This document shows positions 1 to 9,073 of a stretch of DNA of 64,000 nt, piece by piece. Source of the stretch: Pectobacterium cacticida (GTDB taxonomy: Bacteria; Pseudomonadota; Gammaproteobacteria; Enterobacterales; Enterobacteriaceae); the NCBI RefSeq assembly GCF_036885195.1, contig NZ_CP133656.1:4052585-4116584 (forward strand). Direction: 5' to 3'. Position 1 is the stretch's first letter, and each line of letters begins with the position of its first letter. Position numbers and translations under genes: made by a program. Under the pieces are notes generated by a model, which was given only the letters and a program-made list of their open reading frames with translations, was not told the origin of the DNA and did not search any database.

Positions 1-486
1 ATGGATTTACTGCCTATCGATCTCCTGCCGCAAGTTTGGGCGAGTGTTTATAGTCTGCTGGGATATGACCCTGCGCATGCTTATTTGCGCGCCGTGCCGA
101 CCGCCGATGTGAACATTACGCTGTCAATGGCGCTGGGCGTATTTATCCTAGTGCTGTTCTATAGCATCAAAATGAAAGGGCTTGGGGGTTTTGTTAAAGA
201 ACTGACCATGCAGCCATTCAACCATCCAGTATTTATCCCTATCAACCTGATTCTTGAAGGTGTCAGCCTGCTGTCCAAACCGATTTCCTTAGGTTTGCGA
301 CTGTTTGGCAATATGTATGCGGGTGAGTTGATCTTCATCCTGATTGCTGGTCTGTTGCCGTGGTGGTCACAATGGCTGTTAAATGTGCCTTGGGCTATTT
401 TCCACATTTTGATTATTACGCTTCAGGCTTTTATTTTCATGGTTCTGACGGTTGTTTATCTCTCGATGGCATCTGAAGAGCATTGA
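1..486 (+). CDS. atpB: ATP synthase F0 subunit a (3' part)
   Basis: This is the C-terminal 161 residues of the membrane subunit that forms the proton half-channels of F1F0 ATP synthase. The window opens inside the gene; in E. coli the protein is about 271 residues and the MDLLPIDLLP stretch seen here lies near residue 115. The essential channel arginine is present in the motif GLRLFGNMYAGEL (R100 of the visible fragment, equivalent to E. coli R210). The loop after MDLLPIDLLPQ is about seven residues longer than in E. coli. It is the first visible gene of an atpBEFHAGDC operon in the standard order, 49 bp upstream of atpE. Confidence 0.97.
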   Translation: MDLLPIDLLPQVWASVYSLLGYDPAHAYLRAVPTADVNITLSMALGVFILVLFYSIKMKGLGGFVKELTMQPFNHPVFIPINLILEGVSLLSKPISLGLRLFGNMYAGELIFILIAGLLPWWSQWLLNVPWAIFHILIITLQAFIFMVLTVVYLSMASEEH

Positions 487-535
487 TTTTCTTTCAACAA
501 ATAACGTTTTTAACTGAAACAAACTGGAGACTGTC

Positions 536-775
536 ATGGAAAACCTGAGTGTGGATCTGCTGTACATGGCTGCCGCGTTAATGATGGGTTTGGCGGCAAT
601 CGGTGCTGCGATCGGTATCGGCATTCTGGGTGGTAAATTCTTGGAAGGCGCTGCACGTCAGCCTGACCTGATTCCTTTGCTGCGCACACAGTTCTTTATC
701 GTCATGGGTCTGGTTGACGCCATCCCGATGATCGCTGTTGGTCTGGGGCTGTATGTGATGTTTGCGGTGGCCTAA
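536..775 (+). CDS. atpE: ATP synthase F0 subunit c
   Basis: This is the 79-residue proteolipid that forms the proton-driven rotor ring in the inner membrane. It has two hydrophobic helices joined by the polar loop ARQPD. The proton-carrying aspartate is D61 in the motif VMGLVDAIPM, the same position as in E. coli, and the length equals the E. coli protein. An ACTGGAG ribosome-binding site precedes the ATG. It lies between atpB and atpF in the usual operon order. Confidence 0.98.
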   Translation: MENLSVDLLYMAAALMMGLAAIGAAIGIGILGGKFLEGAARQPDLIPLLRTQFFIVMGLVDAIPMIAVGLGLYVMFAVA

Positions 776-838
776 GCAGAATGTTTTCTGCAGAGGTTAA
801 AACATCAACTTATTAAACTTTGAAAGAGGCATTGTGCT

Positions 839-1309
839 GTGAATATTAATGCAACAATCCTCGGCCAGGCCATTGCGTTCGTCCTGTTTGTCTGGTTCTG
901 CATGAAGTATGTATGGCCGCCGATGATGGCTGCCATTGAGAAACGTCAGAAAGAAATTGCTGACGGTCTGGCTTCTGCTGAACGTGCCAAAAAAGATTTG
1001 AACTTGGCTCAGGCCAATGCGACAGATCAACTGAAGAAAGCCAAAGCGGACGCTCAGGTTATCATTGAGCAGGCGAACAAACGTCGCGCTCAGATACTGG
1101 ATGAAGCGAAAGCTGAAGCAGAAGCTGAACGTAACAAGATTGTGGCGCAAGCTCAGGCTGAAATCGAAGCCGAACGTAAACGTGCTCGTGAAGAGTTGCG
1201 TAAGCAAGTTGCCGTATTGGCGATTGCGGGTGCCGAGAAAATTATTGAACGTTCCGTGGATGAAGCTGCTAACAGCGACATCGTTGATAAACTGGTCGCT
1301 GAACTGTAA
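839..1309 (+). CDS. atpF: ATP synthase F0 subunit b
   Basis: This 156-residue subunit is half of the peripheral stalk that holds F1 against F0. One N-terminal membrane helix (about residues 5-25, AIAFVLFVWFCMKYVW) is followed by a long charged coiled coil rich in Ala, Glu, Lys and Arg. The start is GTG, as in E. coli, and the first residues MNINATILGQ match the E. coli form. An AAAGAGG ribosome-binding site lies upstream. The C-terminal SDIVDKLVAEL binds subunit delta, which is encoded next, 14 bp downstream. Confidence 0.98.
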   Translation: MNINATILGQAIAFVLFVWFCMKYVWPPMMAAIEKRQKEIADGLASAERAKKDLNLAQANATDQLKKAKADAQVIIEQANKRRAQILDEAKAEAEAERNKIVAQAQAEIEAERKRAREELRKQVAVLAIAGAEKIIERSVDEAANSDIVDKLVAEL

Positions 1310-1323
1310 GGAGGGAGGGGCTG

Positions 1324-1857
1324 ATGTCTGAATTTGTCACGGTAGCTCGCCCCTACGCCAAAGCAGCATTTGACTTTGCGGTTGAAAACCAGGCCTTGGA
1401 TCGCTGGCAAAACATGCTGGCGTTCTCGGCGGAGGTCGCGCGCAATGAACAAATTGCCGAATTGCTTTCTGGTGCGGTAGCGCCCATTGAGCTGGCGAAA
1501 ACGTTCATTGCCGTTTGTGGTGATCAACTTGATGAAGCCGGTCAGAACCTGGTTAAGGTGATGGCTGAAAACGGACGTTTGCCAGTGCTTCCCGAAGTGC
1601 TGGCTCAATTTATTCAACTACGGGCAGCGATGGAATCGACGGTTGATGTCGAGGTGATTTCTGCTAACACATTGAATGAACAGCAGTTGTCGAAGATCGC
1701 TGCTGCTATGGAAAAACGTCTGTCACGCAAAGTGAAGCTGAATTGCAAAATTGATAAGTCTGTCATGGCCGGCGTTATTATTCGCGCGGGCGATATGGTG
1801 ATAGATGGCAGCATTCGCGGTCGTCTGGAACGTCTGGCAGACGTCTTGCAGTCTTAA
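1324..1857 (+). CDS. atpH: ATP synthase F1 subunit delta
   Basis: This 177-residue subunit (OSCP type) joins the b-subunit dimer to the top of the alpha3beta3 head. The start MSEFVTVARPYAKAAF is the typical family N-terminus, and the conserved C-terminal glycine motif is seen as VMAGVIIRAGDMVIDGSIRGRL. It follows atpF after a strong GGAGGGAGGGG ribosome-binding site and is 12 bp upstream of atpA, so translation is probably coupled along the operon. Length and sequence match enterobacterial homologues throughout. Confidence 0.98.
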   Translation: MSEFVTVARPYAKAAFDFAVENQALDRWQNMLAFSAEVARNEQIAELLSGAVAPIELAKTFIAVCGDQLDEAGQNLVKVMAENGRLPVLPEVLAQFIQLRAAMESTVDVEVISANTLNEQQLSKIAAAMEKRLSRKVKLNCKIDKSVMAGVIIRAGDMVIDGSIRGRLERLADVLQS

Positions 1858-1869
1858 GGGGACTGGAGC

Positions 1870-3411
1870 ATGCAACTGAATTCCACCGAAATCAGCGAAC
1901 TGATCAAGCAGCGCATTGCTCAGTTCAATGTGGTGAGCGAAGCTCACAATGAAGGTACTATCGTTTCCGTTAGTGACGGAATCATCCGTATTCACGGTCT
2001 GGCCGACGTGATGCAGGGGGAGATGATCTCTCTGCCGGGCAACCGTTATGCCATCGCACTGAACCTGGAGCGTGACTCCGTTGGTGCTGTTGTCATGGGG
2101 CCGTATGCGGATCTGGCCGAGGGCATGAAGGTAAAATGCACCGGCCGTATTCTTGAAGTTCCCGTTGGTCGCGGCCTATTAGGGCGCGTGGTCAATACGT
2201 TGGGCGCGCCCATTGATGGAAAGGGCGCGTTGGACCATGACGGTTTTTCTGCGGTTGAAGCGATTGCGCCTGGCGTTATCGAACGTCAGTCCGTCGATGA
2301 GCCGGTGCAAACGGGCTATAAGTCTGTCGACGCCATGATTCCAATCGGCCGTGGTCAGCGTGAGTTGATTATCGGTGACCGTCAGACGGGTAAAACCGCG
2401 CTGGCTATTGACGCCATCATCAACCAGCGTGATTCCGGCATCAAATGCGTGTACGTCGCTATCGGCCAGAAAGCATCCACGATTTCTAACGTGGTGCGTA
2501 AACTGGAAGAGCATGGCGCACTGGAAAACACCATTGTCGTCGTCGCTACCGCATCTGAGTCTGCTGCTCTGCAATATCTGGCGCCGTATGCCGGTTGCGC
2601 GATGGGTGAGTATTTCCGAGACCGCGGTGAAGACGCGCTGATTATTTATGACGACCTGTCCAAACAAGCCGTTGCTTACCGTCAGATTTCTCTGCTGCTC
2701 CGTCGTCCGCCAGGCCGTGAAGCCTATCCTGGTGACGTTTTCTATCTTCACTCTCGTTTGCTGGAACGTGCATCGCGTGTTAACGCCGATTACGTTGAAG
2801 CCTTTACCAAAGGTGAAGTAAAAGGGAAAACCGGTTCGCTGACGGCTCTGCCAATTATCGAAACGCAAGCGGGTGACGTTTCTGCGTTCGTTCCGACCAA
2901 CGTCATTTCGATTACCGATGGTCAGATCTTCCTGGAATCTAATCTGTTTAACGCGGGTATTCGTCCTGCGGTTAACCCAGGGATCTCAGTATCTCGTGTG
3001 GGTGGTGCGGCACAGACCAAGATCATGAAGAAATTGTCCGGTGGTATTCGTACTGCGCTGGCGCAATATCGTGAACTTGCTGCGTTCTCTCAGTTTGCTT
3101 CCGATCTTGATGAGGCTACGCGTAAGCAGTTGAATCATGGACAGAAAGTAACCGAGTTGCTGAAGCAGAAGCAGTATGCGCCGATGTCTGTCGCACAACA
3201 GTCTCTGGTTTTGTTTGCGGCAGAGCGAGGTTATCTGGAAGACGTTGAGCTGTCGAAAGTCGGTGGCTTTGAAGCGGCACTGCTGGCTTACGCCGATCGT
3301 GAGCATGGCGAACTTCTGCAACAAATCGACCAGACTGGCGCTTATAACGATGAGATCGAGAGCAAGTTTAAAGGCATCCTCGATACTTTCAAGGCAACCC
3401 AGTCCTGGTAA
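1870..3411 (+). CDS. atpA: ATP synthase F1 subunit alpha
   Basis: This 513-residue regulatory nucleotide-binding subunit alternates with beta in the F1 head and has the same length as E. coli AtpA. The Walker A motif GDRQTGKT is seen near residue 170, and the Walker B-like run ALIIYDDLSKQ follows about 90 residues later. The alpha signature PAVNPGISVSRVGG lies near residue 370. An AAGGGGACTGGAGC leader carries the ribosome-binding site. No anomaly in length or frame. Confidence 0.99.
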   Translation: MQLNSTEISELIKQRIAQFNVVSEAHNEGTIVSVSDGIIRIHGLADVMQGEMISLPGNRYAIALNLERDSVGAVVMGPYADLAEGMKVKCTGRILEVPVGRGLLGRVVNTLGAPIDGKGALDHDGFSAVEAIAPGVIERQSVDEPVQTGYKSVDAMIPIGRGQRELIIGDRQTGKTALAIDAIINQRDSGIKCVYVAIGQKASTISNVVRKLEEHGALENTIVVVATASESAALQYLAPYAGCAMGEYFRDRGEDALIIYDDLSKQAVAYRQISLLLRRPPGREAYPGDVFYLHSRLLERASRVNADYVEAFTKGEVKGKTGSLTALPIIETQAGDVSAFVPTNVISITDGQIFLESNLFNAGIRPAVNPGISVSRVGGAAQTKIMKKLSGGIRTALAQYRELAAFSQFASDLDEATRKQLNHGQKVTELLKQKQYAPMSVAQQSLVLFAAERGYLEDVELSKVGGFEAALLAYADREHGELLQQIDQTGAYNDEIESKFKGILDTFKATQSW

Positions 3412-3463
3412 CGCCCAGTGGCCTGCTTTATAGCAGGCCGCAAGGCTTTGAGGAGAAGCAAAG

Positions 3464-4327
3464 ATGGCCGGCGCAAAAGAGATACGTAGTAAGATCGCAA
3501 GCGTCCAGAATACGCAAAAGATCACCAAAGCAATGGAAATGGTCGCCGCTTCCAAAATGCGTAAATCGCAAGATCGTATGGCGGCCAGCCGTCCCTATGC
3601 GGAAACGATACGCAATGTGATTGGTCACCTTGCGTTAGGAAATCTGGAATATAGGCACCCCTACCTGGAAGAACGTGATGTGAAGCGTGTCGGGTATCTG
3701 GTGGTGTCTACTGACCGTGGCCTGTGCGGTGGTTTGAACATTAATCTGTTTAAGAAGCTGCTGGCTGATATGAAATCCTGGAGCGACAAAGGCGTTGAAG
3801 CTGATCTAGCGCTGATTGGCTCCAAAGCGGTTTCTTTCTTTAGTTCGGTTGGCGGAAATATTGTTGCTCAGGTGACTGGTATGGGTGATAACCCGTCCGT
3901 ATCCGAATTGATCGGCCCGGTTAAAGTTATGCTGCAAGCCTACGACGAAGGTCGTCTGGACAAGCTGTATATCGTCAGCAACAAATTTATCAATACCATG
4001 TCTCAGGAACCGCTTATTGTCCAGGTGTTACCGTTACCGCCTTCGGATGACAGTGAGTTGAAGAAGAAAGCCTGGGATTACCTGTATGAACCCGATCCAA
4101 AGTCGCTGCTGGATACTCTGCTGCGTCGTTATGTCGAATCGCAGGTTTATCAGGGCGTCGTAGAAAATCTGGCCAGTGAGCAGGCCGCGCGCATGGTTGC
4201 GATGAAAGCAGCGACCGATAACGGCGGTAGCCTGATCAAAGAGCTTCAGTTGGTATACAACAAAGCGCGTCAGGCCAGCATTACCCAGGAACTCACCGAA
4301 ATCGTCGGGGGAGCCTCCGCGGTTTAG
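3464..4327 (+). CDS. atpG: ATP synthase F1 subunit gamma
   Basis: This 287-residue central shaft turns inside the alpha3beta3 head. N- and C-terminal helices form the coiled-coil shaft: MAGAKEIRSKIASVQNT at the start and ITQELTEIVGGASA at the end, the latter being the family signature. DRGLCGGLN is the conserved motif of the Rossmann-like middle domain. Its length matches E. coli. The 52-bp gap after atpA contains a GAGGAG ribosome-binding site. Confidence 0.98.
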   Translation: MAGAKEIRSKIASVQNTQKITKAMEMVAASKMRKSQDRMAASRPYAETIRNVIGHLALGNLEYRHPYLEERDVKRVGYLVVSTDRGLCGGLNINLFKKLLADMKSWSDKGVEADLALIGSKAVSFFSSVGGNIVAQVTGMGDNPSVSELIGPVKVMLQAYDEGRLDKLYIVSNKFINTMSQEPLIVQVLPLPPSDDSELKKKAWDYLYEPDPKSLLDTLLRRYVESQVYQGVVENLASEQAARMVAMKAATDNGGSLIKELQLVYNKARQASITQELTEIVGGASAV

Positions 4328-4359
4328 AGCAGGTTTACGAATTACGTAGAGGATTCAAG

Positions 4360-5742
4360 ATGGCTACTGGAAAGATTATCCAGGTAATCGGCGCCGTGGT
4401 GGACGTCGAGTTCCCGCAAGATGCCGTACCGAAAGTGTACGATGCGCTTGAGGTAAAGAACGGTGCTGAAAAGTTGGTGCTGGAAGTGCAGCAGCAGTTA
4501 GGCGGTGGCGTTGTTCGTTGTATCGCAATGGGGTCTTCTGACGGTTTGCGCCGCGGTTTGGCGGTAAACAACTTGGATCACCCGATTGAAGTCCCGGTAG
4601 GTAAAGCGACGCTGGGTCGCATCATGAACGTACTGGGTGAGCCAGTAGACATGAAAGGCGATATTGGCGAAGAAGAGCGTTGGGCTATTCACCGCCCAGC
4701 ACCGACCTATGAAGAATTGTCAAACTCACAGGAACTGCTGGAAACAGGCATTAAGGTTATCGACCTGATGTGTCCGTTTGCTAAGGGCGGTAAAGTGGGT
4801 CTGTTCGGTGGTGCCGGCGTAGGTAAAACCGTAAACATGATGGAGTTAATCCGTAATATCGCGATCGAGCACTCCGGTTACTCCGTGTTTGCTGGCGTGG
4901 GGGAGCGTACCCGTGAAGGTAACGACTTCTATCATGAAATGACCGATTCCAACGTTATCGATAAAGTATCACTGGTCTATGGCCAGATGAACGAGCCGCC
5001 GGGTAACCGTCTGCGCGTCGCATTAACCGGTCTGACTATGGCGGAAAAATTCCGTGATGAAGGCCGTGACGTTCTGTTGTTCGTCGATAACATTTACCGT
5101 TATACCCTGGCCGGTACGGAAGTGTCCGCACTGCTGGGTCGTATGCCTTCTGCGGTGGGTTATCAGCCGACGCTGGCAGAAGAAATGGGCGTTCTGCAAG
5201 AACGTATCACGTCTACCAAAACGGGTTCTATCACCTCCGTTCAGGCCGTTTATGTTCCAGCGGATGACTTGACTGACCCATCACCAGCTACCACCTTTGC
5301 GCACTTGGATGCAACCGTGGTATTGAGCCGTCAGATCGCTTCTCTGGGGATCTACCCGGCCGTTGACCCACTGGATTCCACCAGCCGTCAGTTAGATCCG
5401 CTAGTGGTGGGCCAGGAACACTATGATGTCGCCCGTGGCGTGCAGTCTATTCTGCAACGTTATCAGGAACTGAAAGACATCATCGCGATTCTGGGTATGG
5501 ATGAGCTGTCGGAAGAAGATAAGCTGGTGGTATCCCGCGCGCGTAAGATCCAGCGCTTCCTGTCCCAGCCGTTCTTCGTGGCGGAAGTCTTTACCGGATC
5601 TCCAGGTAAATACGTTTCCCTGAAAGATACCATCCGCGGCTTTAAAGGGATCATGGAAGGCGAATACGACCACCTGCCGGAGCAGGCGTTCTACATGGTT
5701 GGTTCCATTGAAGAAGCTGTGGAAAAAGCCAAGAAACTGTAA
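4360..5742 (+). CDS. atpD: ATP synthase F1 subunit beta (catalytic)
   Basis: This 460-residue catalytic subunit has the P-loop GGAGVGKT near residue 150 with the catalytic GERTREGNDFY stretch 30 residues further on. Walker B appears as VLLFVDNIYRYTLAGTEVSALLGRMPSAVGYQPTL in broken form around residue 240, and the beta signature PAVDPLDSTS lies near residue 340. It is full length and in the standard place between atpG and atpC. Confidence 0.99.
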   Translation: MATGKIIQVIGAVVDVEFPQDAVPKVYDALEVKNGAEKLVLEVQQQLGGGVVRCIAMGSSDGLRRGLAVNNLDHPIEVPVGKATLGRIMNVLGEPVDMKGDIGEEERWAIHRPAPTYEELSNSQELLETGIKVIDLMCPFAKGGKVGLFGGAGVGKTVNMMELIRNIAIEHSGYSVFAGVGERTREGNDFYHEMTDSNVIDKVSLVYGQMNEPPGNRLRVALTGLTMAEKFRDEGRDVLLFVDNIYRYTLAGTEVSALLGRMPSAVGYQPTLAEEMGVLQERITSTKTGSITSVQAVYVPADDLTDPSPATTFAHLDATVVLSRQIASLGIYPAVDPLDSTSRQLDPLVVGQEHYDVARGVQSILQRYQELKDIIAILGMDELSEEDKLVVSRARKIQRFLSQPFFVAEVFTGSPGKYVSLKDTIRGFKGIMEGEYDHLPEQAFYMVGSIEEAVEKAKKL

Positions 5743-5761
5743 CGCCTTGTAGGAGGGTGAC

Positions 5762-6181
5762 ATGGCTATGACTTACCATCTGGATGTCGTGAGTGCAGAA
5801 CAGCAAATGTTCTCTGGTCTGGTGCAGAAGATCCAGGTCACGGGGAGTGAAGGCGAACTGGGTATTTATCCGGGACATGCCCCTCTGCTCACTGCCATTA
5901 AGCCGGGTATGATTCGTATCGTTAAGCAGCACGGTGAGGAAGAATATATTTATCTTTCTGGCGGCGTCCTTGAGGTGCAGCCGAATATTGTCACCGTACT
6001 GTCTGATACCGCTATCCGTGGGCAGGATCTGGATGAAGCACGCGCGCTGGAAGCAAAACGCAAGGCCGAAGATCATATCCGCAATTCGCATGGCGATGTG
6101 GATTACGCGCAGGCTTCCGCTGAGCTGACGAAGGCAATTGCGAAGCTGCGTGTTATCGAATTGACCAGAAAAGCGATGTAA
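5762..6181 (+). CDS. atpC: ATP synthase F1 subunit epsilon
   Basis: This 139-residue subunit binds the foot of gamma and inhibits ATP hydrolysis when its C-terminal helices extend. The N-terminal beta sandwich begins MAMTYHLDVVSAEQQMFSG, the conserved GSEGELGIYPGHAPLLT stretch follows, and the C-terminal two-helix hairpin covers residues 90-139. AGGAGGGTGAC supplies the ribosome-binding site. It is the last atp gene and is followed within 25 bp by a strong intrinsic terminator. Confidence 0.98.
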   Translation: MAMTYHLDVVSAEQQMFSGLVQKIQVTGSEGELGIYPGHAPLLTAIKPGMIRIVKQHGEEEYIYLSGGVLEVQPNIVTVLSDTAIRGQDLDEARALEAKRKAEDHIRNSHGDVDYAQASAELTKAIAKLRVIELTRKAM

Positions 6182-6201
6182 CAGATAAGGTTGTAATAAT
6201 T

Positions 6202-6236
6202 AAAGGCCAGTCAGTGTGAACTGACTGGCCTTTTTG
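6202..6236 (+). terminator. Rho-independent terminator of the atp operon
   Basis: A perfect 11-bp stem, GGCCAGTCAGT at 6205-6215 and ACTGACTGGCC at 6220-6230, closes a GTGA loop and is followed by TTTTTG. It begins 20 bp after the atpC stop. An AAA run on the left side lets it also work for transcription arriving from pelX on the other strand. Confidence 0.93.
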
Positions 6237-6364
6237 TATTTAAGGTGATGCCGCTATCCTCCCTTTACAGATTCACCTCTTAGTTACATTTTATGCAGAC
6301 TAAGAGAGGGGGTCGTGCGCGATGATTTCGCCATTTTCATACTATTGCGTATCACGCGCCCGAC

Positions 6365-6388
6365 GCAGGGGCGCTCAGTCGCCCCTGC
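6365..6388. repeat. Perfect inverted repeat between atpC and pelX
   Basis: GCAGGGGCG at 6365-6373 and CGCCCCTGC at 6380-6388 enclose CTCAGT. No T-run follows on either strand, so it is not a clean intrinsic terminator. It lies in the 6237-6526 gene-free stretch, in which I see nothing else of note. It could be a palindromic repeat unit or a stabilising 3' hairpin of the pelX mRNA. Confidence 0.6.
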
Positions 6389-6526
6389 CCTGCGGACCCT
6401 GGCTTTCGGATAAATTATGGCGCAAGCTTTCGCAGCGTCCATGCTGCTTATCCTAAGCCTGCTATCTCCTCAGCATAATTTTTTGCGCAGGATAATGGCA
6501 AAATCTGTGATGCTCTCAGCGCAAAC

Positions 6527-8761
6527 TTATTTCTTCTTCAGGAAGTCGCCAAGTATCAGATTACCTTTGTCATCACGCGTAAACGTTTCAGGGATGGCGA
6601 CTGAGACGAAATCATTCGCGGTAATCTCCTTACCTTGCGCGTTAACCGAGCGGTGATTTTTGATGAAATAGTTGCTGTTATCGATATTGCCGACAACCGC
6701 ATCATCGTATTTACCCGCTTTGGTTTTTAGCGAAATATTGTTCTTGAAGACGCCTTGTTTTTCCGGGCCAGAGTAAGGGCTTGGACGGAAAATAAAGTTA
6801 AAGCGTTCGTTGTCTAACGCGATATTGTTTTCAACGATCAAGGCGCCAGGGTTGAAGTTGTCAGTGAAACCATCGAGTTTATTGCCCACTGCAATACTGT
6901 TTTTAACCTGATGCGCTACCGGTTGACCTTCGCCCCCCAGTTTAAAGCCGTTGCTGGTGTTGTTCATGGCGATAGAATTCTCGATCACCACAACGCCGTT
7001 GGCACCGTCTTCAATTTTGTTAAACAGGTCGAAGCCGTCATCAATGTTGTTGTGGGAGAACGCGCCGTGGATCCTGTTGCCTTCACCTACCCGCATTTTT
7101 ACCGCAAAACCATCGGCGTTGATTTTACCGGGGTCTTGGTTACTGTGCGATTCTGAATTCAGGATTAGGTTATGGCTAGCCCACAGCGGCCTACCTACAT
7201 TGGCTGGCGAACTAACTTGAATTCCGGTGTCATCACAATGGTGTGCCAAAACACGCTCGATAGTGTTGTAGCTTCCCTCGATGCGGAAGGGTTTCTCTGT
7301 AATTTCAATCCCTTTCACATGCCAGTAACTTGCTTTCAGTTGTAAGCCGTGAATAACCGCTTTATTACCGACTGCAAACAGGTTCTTGACGGCTTTCTGT
7401 TGACCGCTGGCGTTGACAGGAATTTCGGTCGCGCTGTAATCACCATCGTTGAGCCAAATCGTGCCGTCGGCTGGCAGCGCGGCGATAGCACTGGCAAGAT
7501 CGAGTGGCGCATCTTTACTGCCGTCATTGCTGGCGGAGCCTTGTGGCGAGACGTACAGGTTTTTAGCGTCGGCATAAACGGCCTTATCAACTTTGAACGT
7601 GCTCTCTTTTACCGTTTTGTCATCACCGTCTGTTGGTTGGTAGACAACCTTAAATTCAGCCGTGTTACCGACAATTTTTGTTGGCAGAGCGAAAGTTTCT
7701 CCCGCTTTAATTTGCTTGGCGTTCCCCAGTGGTTTTCCGTCTTGCAGCACCGAGATTGTACCGTTGTAATTGGCTTTAGCCTGCACGACATAGTTTTCAC
7801 CCGTGGTTTTAGATGAGGACATCACTTGAAGCAAAGGTGCTAAGGCTTTGGCCTTAAATTCCGGTGACGCTTTAGTCTGGGCTGGCGTCGTCGTTAGTTG
7901 TGCGTTATTGACGGTGATTTTGGCATTACGAGAGGCAAAAAAGCCGACGTAGTAGTGGTCTTTATCCAGCCTGGTAACAATATCGGCACCTTTAATCTCT
8001 TTCGATACCCAATTCTCCGTGCCTTTCGGTGCATATGAGGCAATGAACCCGTCGTTAGTGCGCTCCATCTTCAGACGAAACGTGGGCGTTTTCTCCAGAT
8101 TGATATTTTCCTGGTAGCTGGTTTTAGTGATTTTTGCTCCGGCATTGCCCCACGGCTGTATCACGCCATTACGCAAAATAGCCTGTAGCTTCACTTCGGT
8201 ATGCGATTTCTTGTCCTGCGTCATAATGGCGTTCATCACCATGTTGGAGGCAGCAGGAAATTCTTCATACCCTACTTTCAACGGATTTTGACGCGGCGCA
8301 CCGATAATATCGCGCACCAGAATGCCAGCGCCTTCCTGCGCTGCGGGTTTGGCGCCATTCTCAGGCCCAAACTGTTCCACGGTAATATCAGATTGAAGCG
8401 TAAAATTCACATTGGCAGGTAACTTGGTATAGAAGAACGTCAGCCCATCATGGGTGTTGGCAATCTTTCCGCCACGACTCTCTATGGTGATAGGGGCGGA
8501 CAAATCGGCCTTATCTTCCGGCGTTAATTTCTTACCATTAATGGTGACGTCATTAACGCCAATTTTTTCCGGCAGAACATTGGAGGAAAAGTTGACGTCG
8601 GTTGACTGACCAAAGGCGATACCATGCCAGACGGGCGTCGGTTCTGTTGCGGCGTGCGAACTAAAGCTAAAGAGTAATGCATTCGTCAACGTGACGGCTG
8701 CAAGGCGTAAAGCGCGGTGTTTTCGTAAAGACGGACATGTTGGTGAAGAACAACGTTTCAT
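6527..8761 (-). CDS. pelX: Exopolygalacturonate lyase, PL9 family (PelX type)
   Basis: This 744-residue secreted pectinase has a signal peptide of about 38 residues (basic start, hydrophobic run LAAVTLTNALLFSFSSHA). A long N-terminal beta-rich part of about 400 residues precedes the PL9 right-handed beta helix. The helix shows family residues in order: NADGF, NIDDGFDLF (Ca-binding Asp cluster) and NGFKLGG, whose Lys near 607 matches the catalytic Lys of Pel9A. The size agrees with Dickeya PelX (about 730 residues) rather than the shorter PelL. An in-frame ATG 144 bp upstream exists, but 8761 has AAGGAG 7 bp ahead and gives a proper signal peptide. PelX enzymes release digalacturonates from pectate, usually in the periplasm. 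The KdgR box upstream fits pectin induction. Confidence 0.88.
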   Translation of the reverse strand: MKRCSSPTCPSLRKHRALRLAAVTLTNALLFSFSSHAATEPTPVWHGIAFGQSTDVNFSSNVLPEKIGVNDVTINGKKLTPEDKADLSAPITIESRGGKIANTHDGLTFFYTKLPANVNFTLQSDITVEQFGPENGAKPAAQEGAGILVRDIIGAPRQNPLKVGYEEFPAASNMVMNAIMTQDKKSHTEVKLQAILRNGVIQPWGNAGAKITKTSYQENINLEKTPTFRLKMERTNDGFIASYAPKGTENWVSKEIKGADIVTRLDKDHYYVGFFASRNAKITVNNAQLTTTPAQTKASPEFKAKALAPLLQVMSSSKTTGENYVVQAKANYNGTISVLQDGKPLGNAKQIKAGETFALPTKIVGNTAEFKVVYQPTDGDDKTVKESTFKVDKAVYADAKNLYVSPQGSASNDGSKDAPLDLASAIAALPADGTIWLNDGDYSATEIPVNASGQQKAVKNLFAVGNKAVIHGLQLKASYWHVKGIEITEKPFRIEGSYNTIERVLAHHCDDTGIQVSSPANVGRPLWASHNLILNSESHSNQDPGKINADGFAVKMRVGEGNRIHGAFSHNNIDDGFDLFNKIEDGANGVVVIENSIAMNNTSNGFKLGGEGQPVAHQVKNSIAVGNKLDGFTDNFNPGALIVENNIALDNERFNFIFRPSPYSGPEKQGVFKNNISLKTKAGKYDDAVVGNIDNSNYFIKNHRSVNAQGKEITANDFVSVAIPETFTRDDKGNLILGDFLKKK

Positions 8762-8807
8762 TGTATCTCCTTCGTTATTGAGTTTTTCGTCCGCGTATAC
8801 TGCAATA

Positions 8808-8826
8808 AATGAAACGCCGTTTCTTT
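8808..8826 (-). promoter_or_regulatory. KdgR operator upstream of pelX
   Basis: The + strand reads AATGAAACGCCGTTTCTTT, which matches the KdgR consensus AATRAAAYRYYRTTTYATT at 18 of 19 positions. It lies 47 bp upstream of the pelX start. KdgR represses pectinase genes and is released by 2-keto-3-deoxygluconate. A TCACA half-site at 8835-8839 could be part of a weak CRP site, but its partner half is poor. Confidence 0.85.
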
Positions 8827-9012
8827 TGCGTGTGTCACAAATGAAAATAGTTAAAAAAAAAGTCTGTTTTTTATGAAACTGCGTGCCATTTTTATTTTGC
8901 GTCATGAGCCAACCTGTGCTGCACCATCGTTGTTTTGTGCGAGTTTTTCAGAAAAAACTCAGCGAAAAGTATCCGTGTTATGCATGAGTTTCGGTAAACT
9001 CTGATTATTCAT

Positions 9013-9058
9013 GCTAGCCACTGGCTAGCCATTTTTTCTCGCGGAGTCATGGCTCCGC
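9013..9058 (+). terminator. Two hairpins ahead of glmU, the first terminator-like
   Basis: GCTAGCC (9013-9019) pairs with GGCTAGC (9023-9029) and is followed by CATTTTTTCTC, the form of a + strand intrinsic terminator. GCGGAG (9041-9046) then pairs with CTCCGC (9053-9058) just before the glmU ribosome-binding site. No + strand gene ends here, so the first hairpin may be an attenuator or a block to read-through from atp. The second could affect glmU translation. Confidence 0.6.
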
Positions 9059-9073
9059 ACTGTCAGGATGCTT

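Noticed and set aside
2179..2868. 229-codon minus strand open frame inside atpA
   Set aside because: It is an antisense shadow of the conserved atpA gene, caused by its codon bias.
6417..6656. 79-codon + strand open frame between atpC and pelX
   Set aside because: Half of it overlaps the antisense 3' end of pelX and no ribosome-binding site is present.
7349..7816. 155-codon + strand open frame inside pelX
   Set aside because: It lies opposite a clear full-length pectate lyase and shows no domain of its own.
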